The notes: generated by a model not told the origin, from the sequence alone. Counted from the first letter of the stretch, positions 1 through 8,126 are shown. The stretch: DNA of 64,000 bases from Mucilaginibacter ginsenosidivorax (GCF_007971525.1 NZ_CP042437.1:6014001-6078000), one strand, 5' to 3'. Program-made: numbers and translations.

Positions 1-8
1 TGATTATC

Positions 9-200
9 ATGATAATATTAAAGTCATCGGTATTTTCCAGCGCCGATAAACTCACTCAATTTATAAATGAGAATAACATCAAAAAAGAAGATATTTTATC
101 TATTACTAATATTTTTACAAACGTTAGTAGTGATCGGTATACGCTCTTTTTCTATTCAGATTCAGCGACTGAAATGATAACCCATGGGTGGTTCTCTTAA
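9..200 (+). CDS. small hypothetical protein (63 aa)
   Basis: A 63-residue frame with an ATG start runs almost from the window edge. The translation reads like a real small globular protein: an amphipathic N-terminal half (KLTQFINENNIKKEDILS) followed by a beta-rich segment (YTLFFYSD). No signal peptide, membrane segment or named domain is visible. It is convergent with the leftward phage module, whose last gene ends 11 bases away. Similar short proteins occur around Bacteroidetes phage genes, but I cannot name a family. It could be a chance frame, because only the window edge lies upstream and no promoter can be judged. Confidence 0.45.
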   Translation: MIILKSSVFSSADKLTQFINENNIKKEDILSITNIFTNVSSDRYTLFFYSDSATEMITHGWFS

Positions 201-210
201 ACGTAAGGCA

Positions 211-2289
211 TCACCCCAGCTTCACCAACTCCACCTTAGTAGGCTGCCCTTTGCGCCAGCTGTCAATTTTATTGATGTAGTAGTAACAGCTATCCTGCTC
301 CAGGTAAACGGGTATCAGCAAGTCAAGATCGAGGATGTCGCGCGGTGTAAGTAAAAAATAACGTATTACCTTTTTGGTTTGCTGTAGTATTTTTTCCAGT
401 TCGGGATAATACAGGGTTTTTAAGCCCGGCAGCATTTTGCCCTGGCCGTAGCCCGGCATATCTGCGAAGCATAGGTTGTGTTCGCCGTCGGGCTTGTAAA
501 AATACGGGGCCGATATAAAGTCGTTTACAAACATATCGTTGGCTGCATCGCCATCGGTAAATTTGATGGTTTTGCCTGTCAGCGGTACTTTATTATCTAT
601 CAATATCCGGGGTGTAACGCCGATGCTGAAACTGTTATCGTCGGATGTATCGTCAATCATTTTTATCTGGGCAACGGTGCCGCCAATATAAGGCCGGTTA
701 AGGGTGGGGGCAAACTGGCTTTCAAACAAATCGGCAGTGGCCGGCAGGGTTTTATCGGCTACTTTTATCTGCGCGTCGGCAAAGCTTTTGGGCAGTACAT
801 TGTCGTCGGTTTTGTATTTCATGTTGTTTACCTGCGCGTAGCCACCCAGCTGGAAGCTTACGGTTTTACCCTGGTCGAGGCATTTGCTTGTCCAGTTTTT
901 GGCGTTGGGGATATTGCCAACAATATCCTTAAACGAGGCAAAATTAATAGTGCGGGTGGTATTATCGGTTTGGCAAATAACGCCAAATCGTTGCAAGGTA
1001 TCTTTCAGCAGGTCTTTCTGGCTGATATCCGGGAAAATACGTTCGCATTGAACATCCTGCCCGTAAAGTACCGTTTCATTTTGGGCTGTAATTGAAAACG
1101 TAGCCCCTGCGTAAATGGTAAAGCTGTAAGGAGCATCGCCATGGAAATCGTATTCTACCAATAACTGCTGGCCAACGCCCATTTCAATATCGGTAGCTTT
1201 TATTGCTGTGTTTAAATAGGTTTTGTGGGCTTGGATTGATCCGCCACTGCCGCTATCTCTTGGGGCGTCGTAACCGTCGTTAAAATCAAAAATAGTGGTT
1301 GCTAAATATTGCCTTGGCAAGCCTGGGGTATCCAAAACAATGCTGATATCTACACTGCTTTTATGATCGCCCGAGGCTCGTCCATATAAATAAAATTTCG
1401 GGATAGTGAGTGCAGCATCAACGGTGATAATTTCTTTTGCATTGTACCGGTTATTGGCATAATGGCTGTTAGGATCGGATTGGATATTGCTAAAGCCGAT
1501 TTCGCCGCCAGGCTGTAAACCTGAATTTTTTGCCCTCGATACATTGATATTTAAACCATTATAAACAATACTGCCATTGGTGGCGGGTTGGTTTTGGTAA
1601 TCGGCACCATGTACAAAATTATCGTTGCTGAACTGGGCAATAAGCAGCGGGTAAACCGGATTGCTTAATAGTGATCCTGTACCCTTATAGCCATTGGCCG
1701 CCAGCATTATATCAATAGCCGTTTTAATAAAAAAGCCTGGCCTTAGCTGCCGAACATTGATTTCGTTATCGTTGGTAACCTTGTAAACCAGGCTGCCATA
1801 ATCAACAACAGGCCAAATCCAGCCATCTGTTTTTATTTGCGATTTTGCCACATTTTCCACCGTCCATTTGTGCTGATAGGGTTTAAATGGCTGCTTTACA
1901 CCATAAGGGGTCGTGCTATCGCCCATATCGTACATTTTACCTTCAATAGCATCAAAAAAATCAACATTGCCGCTTAGTACGGTTATGCTGGCTGTATTTT
2001 GTTCGATGGTGTTTAGCTGGGCAATGCCGTAGGGCACAATCTCTAACCCGTCCTGTATAATGCGGGCATCGTAGTAACTGTAGGGCAGGGCGGTAGTAAA
2101 GGCCACATCATCCGGGAAACCCAATATTTGCCGGTTGCGCTGGGTAAGCGGCAGCTTAAATTGGTTGCTGGTATTGCCCTGCTGATTTTTTACCTCGGCC
2201 AGGTTGTTGATCTGGAAGGTAAGCGCGATAGGGCTATCGTCGCTCAGATCGGCCTGCTGGTTGTTTATATATAATTGTAAATCGTTCAT
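211..2289 (-). CDS. phage-type structural protein, probably tail-associated (692 aa)
   Basis: The last gene of the leftward phage module. The product has no signal peptide and is rich in beta-strand, Asn, Gln and Tyr, as expected of a large virion structural protein. The N-terminus (MNDLQLYINNQQADLSDDSP) and an early segment about a feature that is not from a lab gene (TLTQRNRQILGFPDDVAF-like wording) resemble conserved proteins at the distal end of Bacteroidetes prophage tail modules. It follows another large protein (2453-4525) after a 163-base gap filled by an inverted repeat. No catalytic motif is visible. The role in the tail tip or baseplate is inferred from position and composition only. 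A 205-codon opposite-strand frame inside it (478-1095) is a shadow. Confidence 0.7.
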   Translation of the reverse strand: MNDLQLYINNQQADLSDDSPIALTFQINNLAEVKNQQGNTSNQFKLPLTQRNRQILGFPDDVAFTTALPYSYYDARIIQDGLEIVPYGIAQLNTIEQNTASITVLSGNVDFFDAIEGKMYDMGDSTTPYGVKQPFKPYQHKWTVENVAKSQIKTDGWIWPVVDYGSLVYKVTNDNEINVRQLRPGFFIKTAIDIMLAANGYKGTGSLLSNPVYPLLIAQFSNDNFVHGADYQNQPATNGSIVYNGLNINVSRAKNSGLQPGGEIGFSNIQSDPNSHYANNRYNAKEIITVDAALTIPKFYLYGRASGDHKSSVDISIVLDTPGLPRQYLATTIFDFNDGYDAPRDSGSGGSIQAHKTYLNTAIKATDIEMGVGQQLLVEYDFHGDAPYSFTIYAGATFSITAQNETVLYGQDVQCERIFPDISQKDLLKDTLQRFGVICQTDNTTRTINFASFKDIVGNIPNAKNWTSKCLDQGKTVSFQLGGYAQVNNMKYKTDDNVLPKSFADAQIKVADKTLPATADLFESQFAPTLNRPYIGGTVAQIKMIDDTSDDNSFSIGVTPRILIDNKVPLTGKTIKFTDGDAANDMFVNDFISAPYFYKPDGEHNLCFADMPGYGQGKMLPGLKTLYYPELEKILQQTKKVIRYFLLTPRDILDLDLLIPVYLEQDSCYYYINKIDSWRKGQPTKVELVKLG

Positions 2290-2305
2290 CTTTATTAGTT
2301 CATTG

Positions 2306-2450
2306 GTTCACTGGTTCATTAGTTCATTGGTGCAAAGTTCATTAGTTCACTGGTAAACGCTGGCGTAATAACTGTTAGTTTTGATCCATTAGCCCCGCCT
2401 TGTGTAACCAGACAAGACCAATGAACTAATGAACCAGTGAACCAATGAAC
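2306..2450. repeat. inverted tandem-word element, TTCATTGG family (copy 1)
   Basis: The left arm is built from variants of GTTCATTAGTTCATTGG and the right arm is its reverse complement (CCAATGAACTAATGAACC). The inner right part carries AACCAGACAAGACCAATGAA, the reverse complement of a core also present at 7961-8086 and 20411-20544. It separates two phage structural genes and ends at the start of the right-hand gene's stop region. Confidence 0.8.
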
Positions 2451-2452
2451 CC

Positions 2453-4525
2453 TCACTGCGTTTGTATATTGATAGATGGCATATTAAACGTGATGCTGAA
2501 GGGGGCCTGGCCGTTGCGGGTTTCGTACTCGCTGAAGGTGGCGGTGTTGATGACGATGGTTTGCCATTTTACCGGGTTTTTGTTGATTAGCATTTGTACT
2601 TTGGGCGAGTATTTGATGGATTGCAGGCCTTTAATATCAGCTACCGACAGGTCTTCGGCCATTATCTTCATTTTTTGACCTGCCGTTTTGCTTATCACTT
2701 CTTCAATGCCCTGCTGGTTTTCCCAATCGTGTACGTAGTTTTTAATGATGGTGGCGTTTTGTACATCGAGGCTAAGTTCCTGGTTAAAAACAAAACGGTA
2801 ATAATTCCATGAACCGCTAAGCCCTATCCAGCGCAGGTAAACCGATTGGTCGTCAACCGCGTCATCTATCCTTATTGTTTGTGTTTGGGTAACGGTATGT
2901 GTACCATGCTCATCGTCATACTTAAGGGTAAGGTTAAAGTAAAACGCCTCGCGCGGGAAGCTATTATTAATCATCACCCGGTTTAAGCCCAACTGGCCGG
3001 GAACCGGAAAGCTTACCTGGTTTTGCCCGGCAATAAGGTATTTGCTGCCGTCCTGGTTTAGCAGCCAGGAGCCATCTTCGTTAAGCAGGCCGCTTACCTG
3101 CGTTGTGCCGGCAAGCGGATGGCGGTTAATATCCAGCAAGGTTATTTCGCAATATAACTGCCGGCCAAGCATCTCTTCGCTGTAAATAAAACCAATATCA
3201 AACGGGTAGCCTATGGAATAGGCTGGTTCGGCAAAGTCGGTTATCCAGCGCGCGCGTTGGGCGGGGTTAGTTACTTTGGCAAAGGGAACAAATGGGGCAA
3301 GGTTACCACCATATTGTTCGCCTAATTGCTTTGCAGCGTAAACCACATAATAAGGGTTCACAAGGTTTACATATTCCGAGGTATGGCCTTCGGTTGTGCC
3401 GTCGTCCCAGTGCTGGGCATATTGTATTTGGTAGCTGGCGCTCAGGTTATCGTCGCGGAAATTAGTTTGGGTATAATCGCTGTTATCTACGGGTAATAAA
3501 AGGCTTTGCAAAAAGTTGGATAAGTCGGCCTTTACCAGCCCCGTGCCGTCGGGCCTGTTGTTTGATGTGATGGTTTCCTGGCGGCCGGTGAGTTTATCTA
3601 TATAGGTTATTTGGGTAATTACCTTGTAATAGGGCCGCAAATTGTTAATGTTGATAAAACCCGTTGCATCGCCAATAAATGGCGTTTTGATAACCAGCTG
3701 GTTATAAGTATAGGGTTTTACTATTTCATAAACACCCTGGTAAAAGCCGGCGTTGATGTAAACTTTATCGCCGGTTTTTACCAGGTAGTCACCGGCCAGG
3801 TTCGTGAGGTTTGTGTTTAACGTGATGCAGGCGTAACCCGCTTCGGAATTAACGGTAACGGCCGATACGCTAAAATCTTTACGCTGATAGGTGAACACCA
3901 CGGGATTAAATGCCGCGTTCCAGCGGGAGGTATTGCCGCCGATGGTTACTGATGGATCATTAATCAGCAGGTCGGATAGGGTAGGGATATTTACTGAACC
4001 ATTAGCCATACAGCCCAAACTGTTGGCATCTTTAACTGCTACCGAAAGCATGCCACCGCTGAGGTTTGAAAATGTGGGCGAAGCCTGCCACGTATCGCCA
4101 AAGTTGATACTGTATTCAATAGGGCCATAGGTTGACGATGCATTAACCGTAACCTGGGCATCGGCTGCCCCAGGCGCCGATTCGGGCTTATCTATGTGGA
4201 TGAAATTAATCTTCAGATCGCAGGTGTTTACCGGTGGCTCCGGATCGGGAACGGTGCCCAACTGTGGCGTACTGAAAGTAACAAAGTAGCCGGTTATTTT
4301 ATCGGCAATTAGTCCGCCAAATATTTTAATGCTTTGCCCGGGTACGGTTACCGACCTGGTAGATATGTTGCCGTTTATATTTTGGGTAAAGGTTACAACA
4401 ACGTTATTGCCATTAACAGGCTGATTAGTTTCAGAATCTGTTAAAAAAATGTGTGCGTCGCCGTAAACCTGGTCGTCGCTGGGGCTGGTGGTGTTGGTAA
4501 TGGTGATGTTTGCTACAATAGCCAT
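2453..4525 (-). CDS. phage-type structural protein with SprB-like repeat (690 aa)
   Basis: A large beta-rich protein without signal peptide. The N-terminal ~95 residues look like a bacterial Ig-like/carbohydrate-display domain (SPSDDQVYGDAHIFLTDSET). Residues ~100-185 resemble one SprB-type repeat (YSINFGDTWQASPTFSNLSG, then VAVKDANSLGC), a module common in Bacteroidetes adhesins. The rest has no named domain. The C-terminus (APFSITFNMPSINIQTQ) is compact and ends just before an inverted-repeat element. In Bacteroidetes prophages such proteins lie near the tail tip, so a receptor-binding or tail-fibre-like role is possible; this is inference from position. The product could equally be a co-opted surface protein, but no secretion signal is visible. 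Confidence 0.65.
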   Translation of the reverse strand: MAIVANITITNTTSPSDDQVYGDAHIFLTDSETNQPVNGNNVVVTFTQNINGNISTRSVTVPGQSIKIFGGLIADKITGYFVTFSTPQLGTVPDPEPPVNTCDLKINFIHIDKPESAPGAADAQVTVNASSTYGPIEYSINFGDTWQASPTFSNLSGGMLSVAVKDANSLGCMANGSVNIPTLSDLLINDPSVTIGGNTSRWNAAFNPVVFTYQRKDFSVSAVTVNSEAGYACITLNTNLTNLAGDYLVKTGDKVYINAGFYQGVYEIVKPYTYNQLVIKTPFIGDATGFININNLRPYYKVITQITYIDKLTGRQETITSNNRPDGTGLVKADLSNFLQSLLLPVDNSDYTQTNFRDDNLSASYQIQYAQHWDDGTTEGHTSEYVNLVNPYYVVYAAKQLGEQYGGNLAPFVPFAKVTNPAQRARWITDFAEPAYSIGYPFDIGFIYSEEMLGRQLYCEITLLDINRHPLAGTTQVSGLLNEDGSWLLNQDGSKYLIAGQNQVSFPVPGQLGLNRVMINNSFPREAFYFNLTLKYDDEHGTHTVTQTQTIRIDDAVDDQSVYLRWIGLSGSWNYYRFVFNQELSLDVQNATIIKNYVHDWENQQGIEEVISKTAGQKMKIMAEDLSVADIKGLQSIKYSPKVQMLINKNPVKWQTIVINTATFSEYETRNGQAPFSITFNMPSINIQTQ

Positions 4526-4564
4526 ATTTTTATTGTTTTGATTTTTAGGTGGTCATATGTCAGC

Positions 4565-5005
4565 TTAAAATGTATCGTAGTACATGGTTGGCAGGGTGAT
4601 GGTTAATCCGACACCTGTAGTATTTACATCAAACTTATTGTATACAGGCAGGCATTTTGCTTTAATACCGGCCTTGACGCGGAAGTACCGGCCTTCGCCT
4701 TCGCGATACTTTGAAGCTTTTACTATAAACTGGTTGGCCATTTGCAGCGCCTGCTGCACATAGGTTTCGTTATCGGCAGTAAACTGCCCAAAATCGGTTT
4801 TGAACAAAAATTCCAGATAGATGGTAAAAGTGTTATCCACAGATCCGTTTACCTGCGGCGATACCTCGATGGGCTGCAGCGGATACATAAACACGCACGG
4901 AAAAATTTTATCATCTGCCAGGGTGTTCAATTCGTTTTGGGTACCGTAAGCAAATGTTGGGCTGCCGGTTAATGATTGTACTATGGTTTCTATTTGGTTA
5001 CGCAT
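4565..5005 (-). CDS. tail-completion-like phage protein (146 aa)
   Basis: A 146-residue alpha/beta protein without signal peptide. The central pattern (TFTIYLEFLFKTDFGQ, then ETYVQQALQMANQFIVKASK) and the C-terminal strand (GVGLTITLPTMYYDTF) resemble a small conserved protein found beside tail genes in Bacteroidetes prophages. The gap to the large structural gene downstream is 39 bases and the same strand is used throughout, so co-transcription is likely. The exact role (tail terminator or head-tail joining) cannot be read from sequence. Normally a tape-measure gene would lie near here; none is present. Confidence 0.6.
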   Translation of the reverse strand: MRNQIETIVQSLTGSPTFAYGTQNELNTLADDKIFPCVFMYPLQPIEVSPQVNGSVDNTFTIYLEFLFKTDFGQFTADNETYVQQALQMANQFIVKASKYREGEGRYFRVKAGIKAKCLPVYNKFDVNTTGVGLTITLPTMYYDTF

Positions 5006-5011
5006 GGAGGC

Positions 5012-5046
5012 AATTATTGAATTAGTGATTTAGTGAATTATTGATT
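5012..5046. repeat. AATTATTGA-type tandem-word segment
   Basis: Three to four degenerate copies of a roughly 9-base word (ATTATTGAATTAGTGATTTA and following) sit in the 103-base gap between two phage genes. The word resembles that of the larger elements at 8632-8757 and 32319-32473. Only one arm is present, so this may be a degenerate or partial copy. Confidence 0.5.
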
Positions 5047-5108
5047 TTAAAGTAATTTGCGAGTGAGATTATGTTAAACCAAAGAGCTTAAGACTCAAAA
5101 CTCAGAAC

Positions 5109-5366
5109 TTATGGCTCCCGACTAATATCCCCATATCTTTTCTGGTATTCTGCTTCGGTTTTGTTAAGCAGGAGTTTGGTGAGTACCCTTTCGTAGGGCA
5201 TGTTCAGGATGATATCCCATTTGGTGATATCGCCGTCGGCAAGGGCATTTATGGTGTTGATATATTTAAACTTTTCGAACGATTGTATGCCAGCCCGTTT
5301 TTCCAAAATTGTTGCAGGCGATGCCAGTAGCTTGTTTTCGGTTTCGATAAGCTGGGATAAAAGATA
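5109..5366 (-). CDS. -1 frameshift extension of tail assembly chaperone-like protein (GT-like)
   Basis: This frame is open from the slippery site to its stop and has no ATG. Its first possible start is a TTG at 5306 inside the upstream gene. Translated from 5366 it gives 85 residues that read as one continuous domain (YLLSQLIETENKLLASPA, later KFKYINTINALADGDITKWD and KTEAEYQKRYGDI). I infer it is expressed as the C-terminus of a roughly 282-residue fusion with the 5249-5956 product, by -1 frameshifting at 5366-5372, as gpG/gpGT-type chaperones do in tailed phages. The alternatives are an old inactivating indel, a sequencing error in the T7 run, or internal initiation at TTG. Confidence 0.6.
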   Translation of the reverse strand, partial: YLLSQLIETENKLLASPATILEKRAGIQSFEKFKYINTINALADGDITKWDIILNMPYERVLTKLLLNKTEAEYQKRYGDISREP

Positions 5367-5956
5367 AAAAAATGTTTGGCTATGGGCAGTGCCTCCGTTA
5401 CCCGCATGTTTTTTATATGGTTACTAAATTCTTCGGCCTGGTATTCGTTGTATGGTTTGCTTGTTGCCCGGCAGTAAAAATAATGGGCCAATACCTGGCA
5501 ACAGGCATTTAGTGATGGGTTAAAATTTTCTTTCCAGTTCTCTTCGCCAAATTGTTTAATGTGGGCATTTACCTCATCGGCAATAATCTCCCGTGCGGCC
5601 ATAAAAGCGCCTGCGGGCTCAACCGATAGGTTATCCAACACCTTTACCGTTTTTGGCCGGCTTTCCCCGGGCATCAAAAAACTCACCTGTTTGGGGATTT
5701 CGTCGCTGTTGTACAGGTATTTGATCTGGTAAGCCAGTGCCAGTACGCTATCGGCAAAAACAAGAAAATCGTTAGCATCTTTTACCTGCTGAAGTTCCTG
5801 AACAGCAATGCCTGATAAAATGCTGATGGCTTCAATGTCGTTTAAATTTGGTTTGGCCTGCATCGCCATCATTTGCCCAAGTGTAACATCGCTTAGCTGC
5901 GTGGGTATTTTGATTTGCAGTTTGCCAGTGGTTGTTTTTAATGTTTTGTCTATCAT
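5249..5956 (-). CDS. tail assembly chaperone-like phage protein (235 aa, gpG-like)
   Basis: A mostly helical 235-residue protein with segments typical of Bacteroidetes phage genes in the tail-chaperone position (PTQLSDVTLGQMMAMQAKP, then SVEPAGAFMAAREIIADEV and HYFYCRATSKPYNEYQAEEF). From codon 195 (CAT) the next two codons are TTT TTT, forming a T7 slippery heptamer with the last base of CAT. Zero-frame readthrough adds 40 residues ending SKSLNISTP, while the -1 frame stays open for 85. Its ATG lies just left of a palindromic repeat at 5969-6055. Function is inferred from the frameshift layout and neighbourhood. No capsid, portal or tape-measure gene accompanies it. Confidence 0.65.
   Translation of the reverse strand: MIDKTLKTTTGKLQIKIPTQLSDVTLGQMMAMQAKPNLNDIEAISILSGIAVQELQQVKDANDFLVFADSVLALAYQIKYLYNSDEIPKQVSFLMPGESRPKTVKVLDNLSVEPAGAFMAAREIIADEVNAHIKQFGEENWKENFNPSLNACCQVLAHYFYCRATSKPYNEYQAEEFSNHIKNMRVTEALPIAKHFFIFYPSLSKPKTSYWHRLQQFWKNGLAYNRSKSLNISTP
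5366..5372 (-). other. candidate -1 programmed frameshift site (T TTT TTT)
   Basis: On the minus strand the reading is CAT TTT TTT ATC in frame, giving the perfect X XXY YYZ heptamer T TTT TTT. Slipping one base back reads TAT CTT and enters the open -1 frame, which has no stop until 5109. The two frames overlap for 118 bases, a usual length for gpG/GT genes. I did not evaluate a downstream stimulatory structure. Confidence 0.55.
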
Positions 5957-5968
5957 AATGAGCCCCCC

Positions 5969-6055
5969 AGCCCCCTGAAGGGGGAGTTTTTGATTGGTTT
6001 GGTTTACAGGGATAGTGTTACCGGTTAGCCCCGCCCCCTGAAGGGGAAGTTTTTA
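5969..6055. repeat. two copies of a CCCCCTGAAGGGG palindrome
   Basis: Two direct copies of a roughly 23-base palindromic unit (AGCCCCCTGAAGGGGGAG plus a T run) occupy 5969-5991 and 6033-6055, filling the gap between the large terminase and the chaperone-like gene. Each unit can fold as a hairpin followed by T on the plus strand. A related palindrome (GCGCCCTGAAGGGCGGG) lies at about 26100. The position matches where head genes would be expected and are missing. Confidence 0.7.
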
Positions 6056-6063
6056 ATAGGTAA

Positions 6064-7353
6064 TTAAAAACGAGAGCCGATTAGTTCATCAAACATGCTG
6101 CGGCCGTTTGTTTTTGGATTAAATGGCAGCCGGGATTTTAGTTTGGTGTCGCGATTTATTGTCAGTTTATTTAAAGCCACATACCTTAGCGCATCTATGA
6201 GGTGGTTGTATGAATCTACAGCTTCGTTAATGGTTTTGCCGCTGCGGTCAACCCGCCATTTATAGCGGTCGAGCTCCTTGCGCAGGTTAACGCTGGCGCG
6301 GGTTACGTTTATTTTATACCTTTTGAGTATATCAATAGAGTTGTTAATGCTATCGGCGCCTTTTTTTGCCCCGGTAATGTACCAGCCCATGCGTTTAAAT
6401 TCTTCTATCGATTTAGGCTCAGCGCTATCGGCAATAATCTCGGTTTTAAGGCTCACGCCTTCGGCTTTTAGCCTCGTGGCTATATCGGTATTGGTGAGCC
6501 CGGTTTGGTATATCAGTTCGTGTATCCATAGCTCGCCGTTTTGCTGATATACCTGCAGGCAGGCTGTAGGATCGTTGGTAAAACCAAAATCCAAACCGGT
6601 GGCAATTAGCCTGGCTTCGGCTGGAATTTGTTCGCAAACATACCAATTAGGGAATATGAGGCCGGATATTTTACCGGTAAGGCCACGGGCATACACCTTC
6701 CATAATTCGATATCGTCGGTTTTCAGCGATTCTATTTTAGCCCTTACGGCATCATCCAAAAAGGGGTTATGCCTGTGATCGGATATGATGGTTTGCACGC
6801 CCGGCCTGCCTATTACCTGCTCATGAACCCAAAAGGTGCTGTTGGGGTTATAATCTATATAAATACGCTTACGGGTGCGCAGAGCCAGTTCGGTATAGAT
6901 AGCATAGCTTATACCGTTGGCTTCGTTTATAAACAGGTAATCGCGCTTGCCCGATTTTGCATCCTGCGGATCGGCATAGCTTTTAAATTCGATTATGGTA
7001 CCGTTATGAAACTCAAATATCCGGTCGCTTTTATTGTAGCTTTTTACCGCTGTTTGTAATACGGCCGAACTATTGTAAATACTTAACGCATCGCGCAACA
7101 CGCCTGCTTTTAAATTTGGAATATCCTGGCCCACTATGGTTATAACTTGCTTGGGTGCCTGGCAGGCTATGCAGAACAGCACCTGCCCAATGGCATACGT
7201 TTTGCCCGAGCTTGTACCTCCCTGGTTAACCACAACATGGGCATCGGTATTATAATTTTGCCCAAACAGGATAGATACTTCAAATCTGGGGTCGGTTAAT
7301 TGGTCATTTGCTTCGCTGTCATTGGTCATTGGGTCATTTCGCTTCGCTGTCAT
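6064..7353 (-). CDS. phage terminase large subunit (PBSX/Terminase_3 type)
   Basis: The DNA-packaging motor ATPase and nuclease. Residues 45-52 (GGTSSGKT) are the Walker A-like loop and ~139-147 (YLFINEANG) is the Walker B segment with its acidic residue. The nuclease half shows ATGLDFGFTNDPTA (Asp 255, 261), IIADSAEP (Asp 309) and DSYNHLIDALRY (Asp 380, His 384, Asp 387), all at the spacing of Terminase_3/3C proteins. The length of 429 aa is normal, and no motif is missing, so the protein may still be active even though the head module is absent. The first eight residues are encoded by a tandem-word repeat (TCATTGGGTCATT type), and an alternative ATG at 7329 would give 421 aa. It lies after the small subunit gene, as usual. 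Confidence 0.93.
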   Translation of the reverse strand: MTAKRNDPMTNDSEANDQLTDPRFEVSILFGQNYNTDAHVVVNQGGTSSGKTYAIGQVLFCIACQAPKQVITIVGQDIPNLKAGVLRDALSIYNSSAVLQTAVKSYNKSDRIFEFHNGTIIEFKSYADPQDAKSGKRDYLFINEANGISYAIYTELALRTRKRIYIDYNPNSTFWVHEQVIGRPGVQTIISDHRHNPFLDDAVRAKIESLKTDDIELWKVYARGLTGKISGLIFPNWYVCEQIPAEARLIATGLDFGFTNDPTACLQVYQQNGELWIHELIYQTGLTNTDIATRLKAEGVSLKTEIIADSAEPKSIEEFKRMGWYITGAKKGADSINNSIDILKRYKINVTRASVNLRKELDRYKWRVDRSGKTINEAVDSYNHLIDALRYVALNKLTINRDTKLKSRLPFNPKTNGRSMFDELIGSRF

Positions 7354-7377
7354 TAGGTCATTGGGGTTGAGGTATCC

Positions 7378-7431
7378 ATTTTCAAATTCTCAAATCTTCA
7401 AATTTTCAAATTCTCACAGTTTTCAAATCAA
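7378..7431. repeat. TTCAAATTC tandem-word segment
   Basis: Five or so degenerate copies of a 9-10 base word (TTCAAATTCTCAAATC type) lie between the two terminase genes and reach the 3' end of the small-subunit frame. A second word array (TCATTGGGTCATT with CGCTTCGCTG) covers about 7306-7365 and overlaps the 5' end of the large-subunit gene. Confidence 0.6.
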
Positions 7432-7869
7432 AACATCCACTTCCTTTTCGGTAGATGCGGGTTTGGGACCTGTGCTGGTTATTTCAACTTTGAGGGTTTT
7501 GTGTGATTCGGTTAGTGTTTTGGTTGCTTCGGGCTTGTCAGTCCATCCCATACTTTTTAAGGCAAATATGGCGCCTGTGGGCTTTTCGAACAAAAGTTGT
7601 TCGTAGGCTGCCTCTATTCTAAAACGGGCATATCGGAGTGGCTTTCGGTGACTTCGTTTTTTTTCATGATCTTCAAAATCAGCAATATTTTTAAAGTTCA
7701 GAAACAACGCCAGACCGCGAATTGTGGGTATCTCCGGTTCGCGGATCCAGTTTTTTTTCGATCCGGTTGTTGATGTATCCGGCGATGGTTCACCTTTAAC
7801 ATATTCAAAATAGTCATTCACCATCTGCATCCTCCGGGCTGCAGGTGCATATTTAAAAGAAGTTTTCAT
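7423..7869 (-). CDS. phage terminase small subunit-like (gp3 packaging type, 148 aa)
   Basis: Probable DNA-recognition subunit of the packaging machine. The C-terminal half has the gp3-type signature around RFRIEAAYEQLLFEKPTG and FALKSMGWTDKPEAT, the usual sequence before a lysine-rich tail. The N-terminal part (MKTSFKYAPAARRMQMVNDY, PEIPTIRGLALFLNFKNIADF) looks like a winged or homeodomain-type helix set. The length fits the family. It is the first gene of the leftward phage module, with a TACATTTG element upstream. Its last ~15 codons run into a TTCAAATTC word repeat, so the C-terminus may be altered. Confidence 0.75.
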   Translation of the reverse strand: MKTSFKYAPAARRMQMVNDYFEYVKGEPSPDTSTTGSKKNWIREPEIPTIRGLALFLNFKNIADFEDHEKKRSHRKPLRYARFRIEAAYEQLLFEKPTGAIFALKSMGWTDKPEATKTLTESHKTLKVEITSTGPKPASTEKEVDVLI

Positions 7870-7907
7870 GTTTTATGTTTAAAATGCCGATTGGCATAAA
7901 GTAGAAT

Positions 7908-7915
7908 CAAATGTA
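7908..7915 (-). promoter_or_regulatory. TACATTTG -7 element for phage module
   Basis: On the minus strand TACATTTG fits the Bacteroidetes -7 consensus TAnnTTTG and lies about 39 bases before the small-terminase ATG. No clear -33 TTG is seen at the expected distance. Confidence 0.5.
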
Positions 7916-7960
7916 AAGATTATTTTTTAATTATGCTAATTTTTTTGGTAAAATAATTCG

Positions 7961-8086
7961 TTCATTGGTTCACTTGTTCATTAGTTCATTGGTCTTGTCT
8001 GGTTGGATTACCAGGTAGGAGCATTCTGTAAAAAAATAATCGCGCACTGTGTCCGCTATGCCCGCGTTCCAATGAATCAATGAACT
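7961..8086. repeat. inverted tandem-word element, TTCATTGG family (copy 2)
   Basis: Left arm of GTTCATTGGTTCACTTGTTC-type words, core CATTGGTCTTGTCTGGTTGG and ATTACCAG, then CTATGCCCGCGTTCC and the complementary right arm AATGAATCAATGAACT. The core and the CCCGCGTTCC segment are shared with 20411-20544. It separates the phage module from the toxin-antitoxin pair. Confidence 0.85.
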
Positions 8087-8116
8087 AAATATTTTCTTTT
8101 TAAAAAGAAAATATTT
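8087..8116. promoter_or_regulatory. perfect 30-bp palindrome, probable Xre operator
   Basis: The halves AAATATTTTCTTTTT and AAAAAGAAAATATTT are exact reverse complements with no loop. Its last base is the first base of the TACATTTG -7 element, so a dimeric DNA-binding protein here would block RNA polymerase. Autoregulation by the downstream Xre antitoxin is inferred; such antitoxins are known to repress their own operons by binding palindromes. Confidence 0.75.
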
Positions 8117-8123
8117 ACATTTG
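8116..8123 (+). promoter_or_regulatory. TACATTTG -7 element of Xre/RES operon
   Basis: It matches TAnnTTTG exactly. Transcription should begin about 5-8 bases downstream, which falls on or just after the ATG at 8127. The antitoxin mRNA may therefore be leaderless, or a later start codon is used. Confidence 0.65.
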
Positions 8124-8126
8124 TGT

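Noticed and set aside
478..1095. 205-codon rightward frame inside the 692-aa phage gene
   Set aside because: It lies wholly opposite a coherent long coding frame and its translation has the Val/Ile/Tyr-rich look of an antisense shadow.
5109..5306. 65-codon frame as an independent gene starting with TTG
   Set aside because: No ATG or separate promoter; the open frame continues upstream to the slippery site, so a frameshift extension explains it better.
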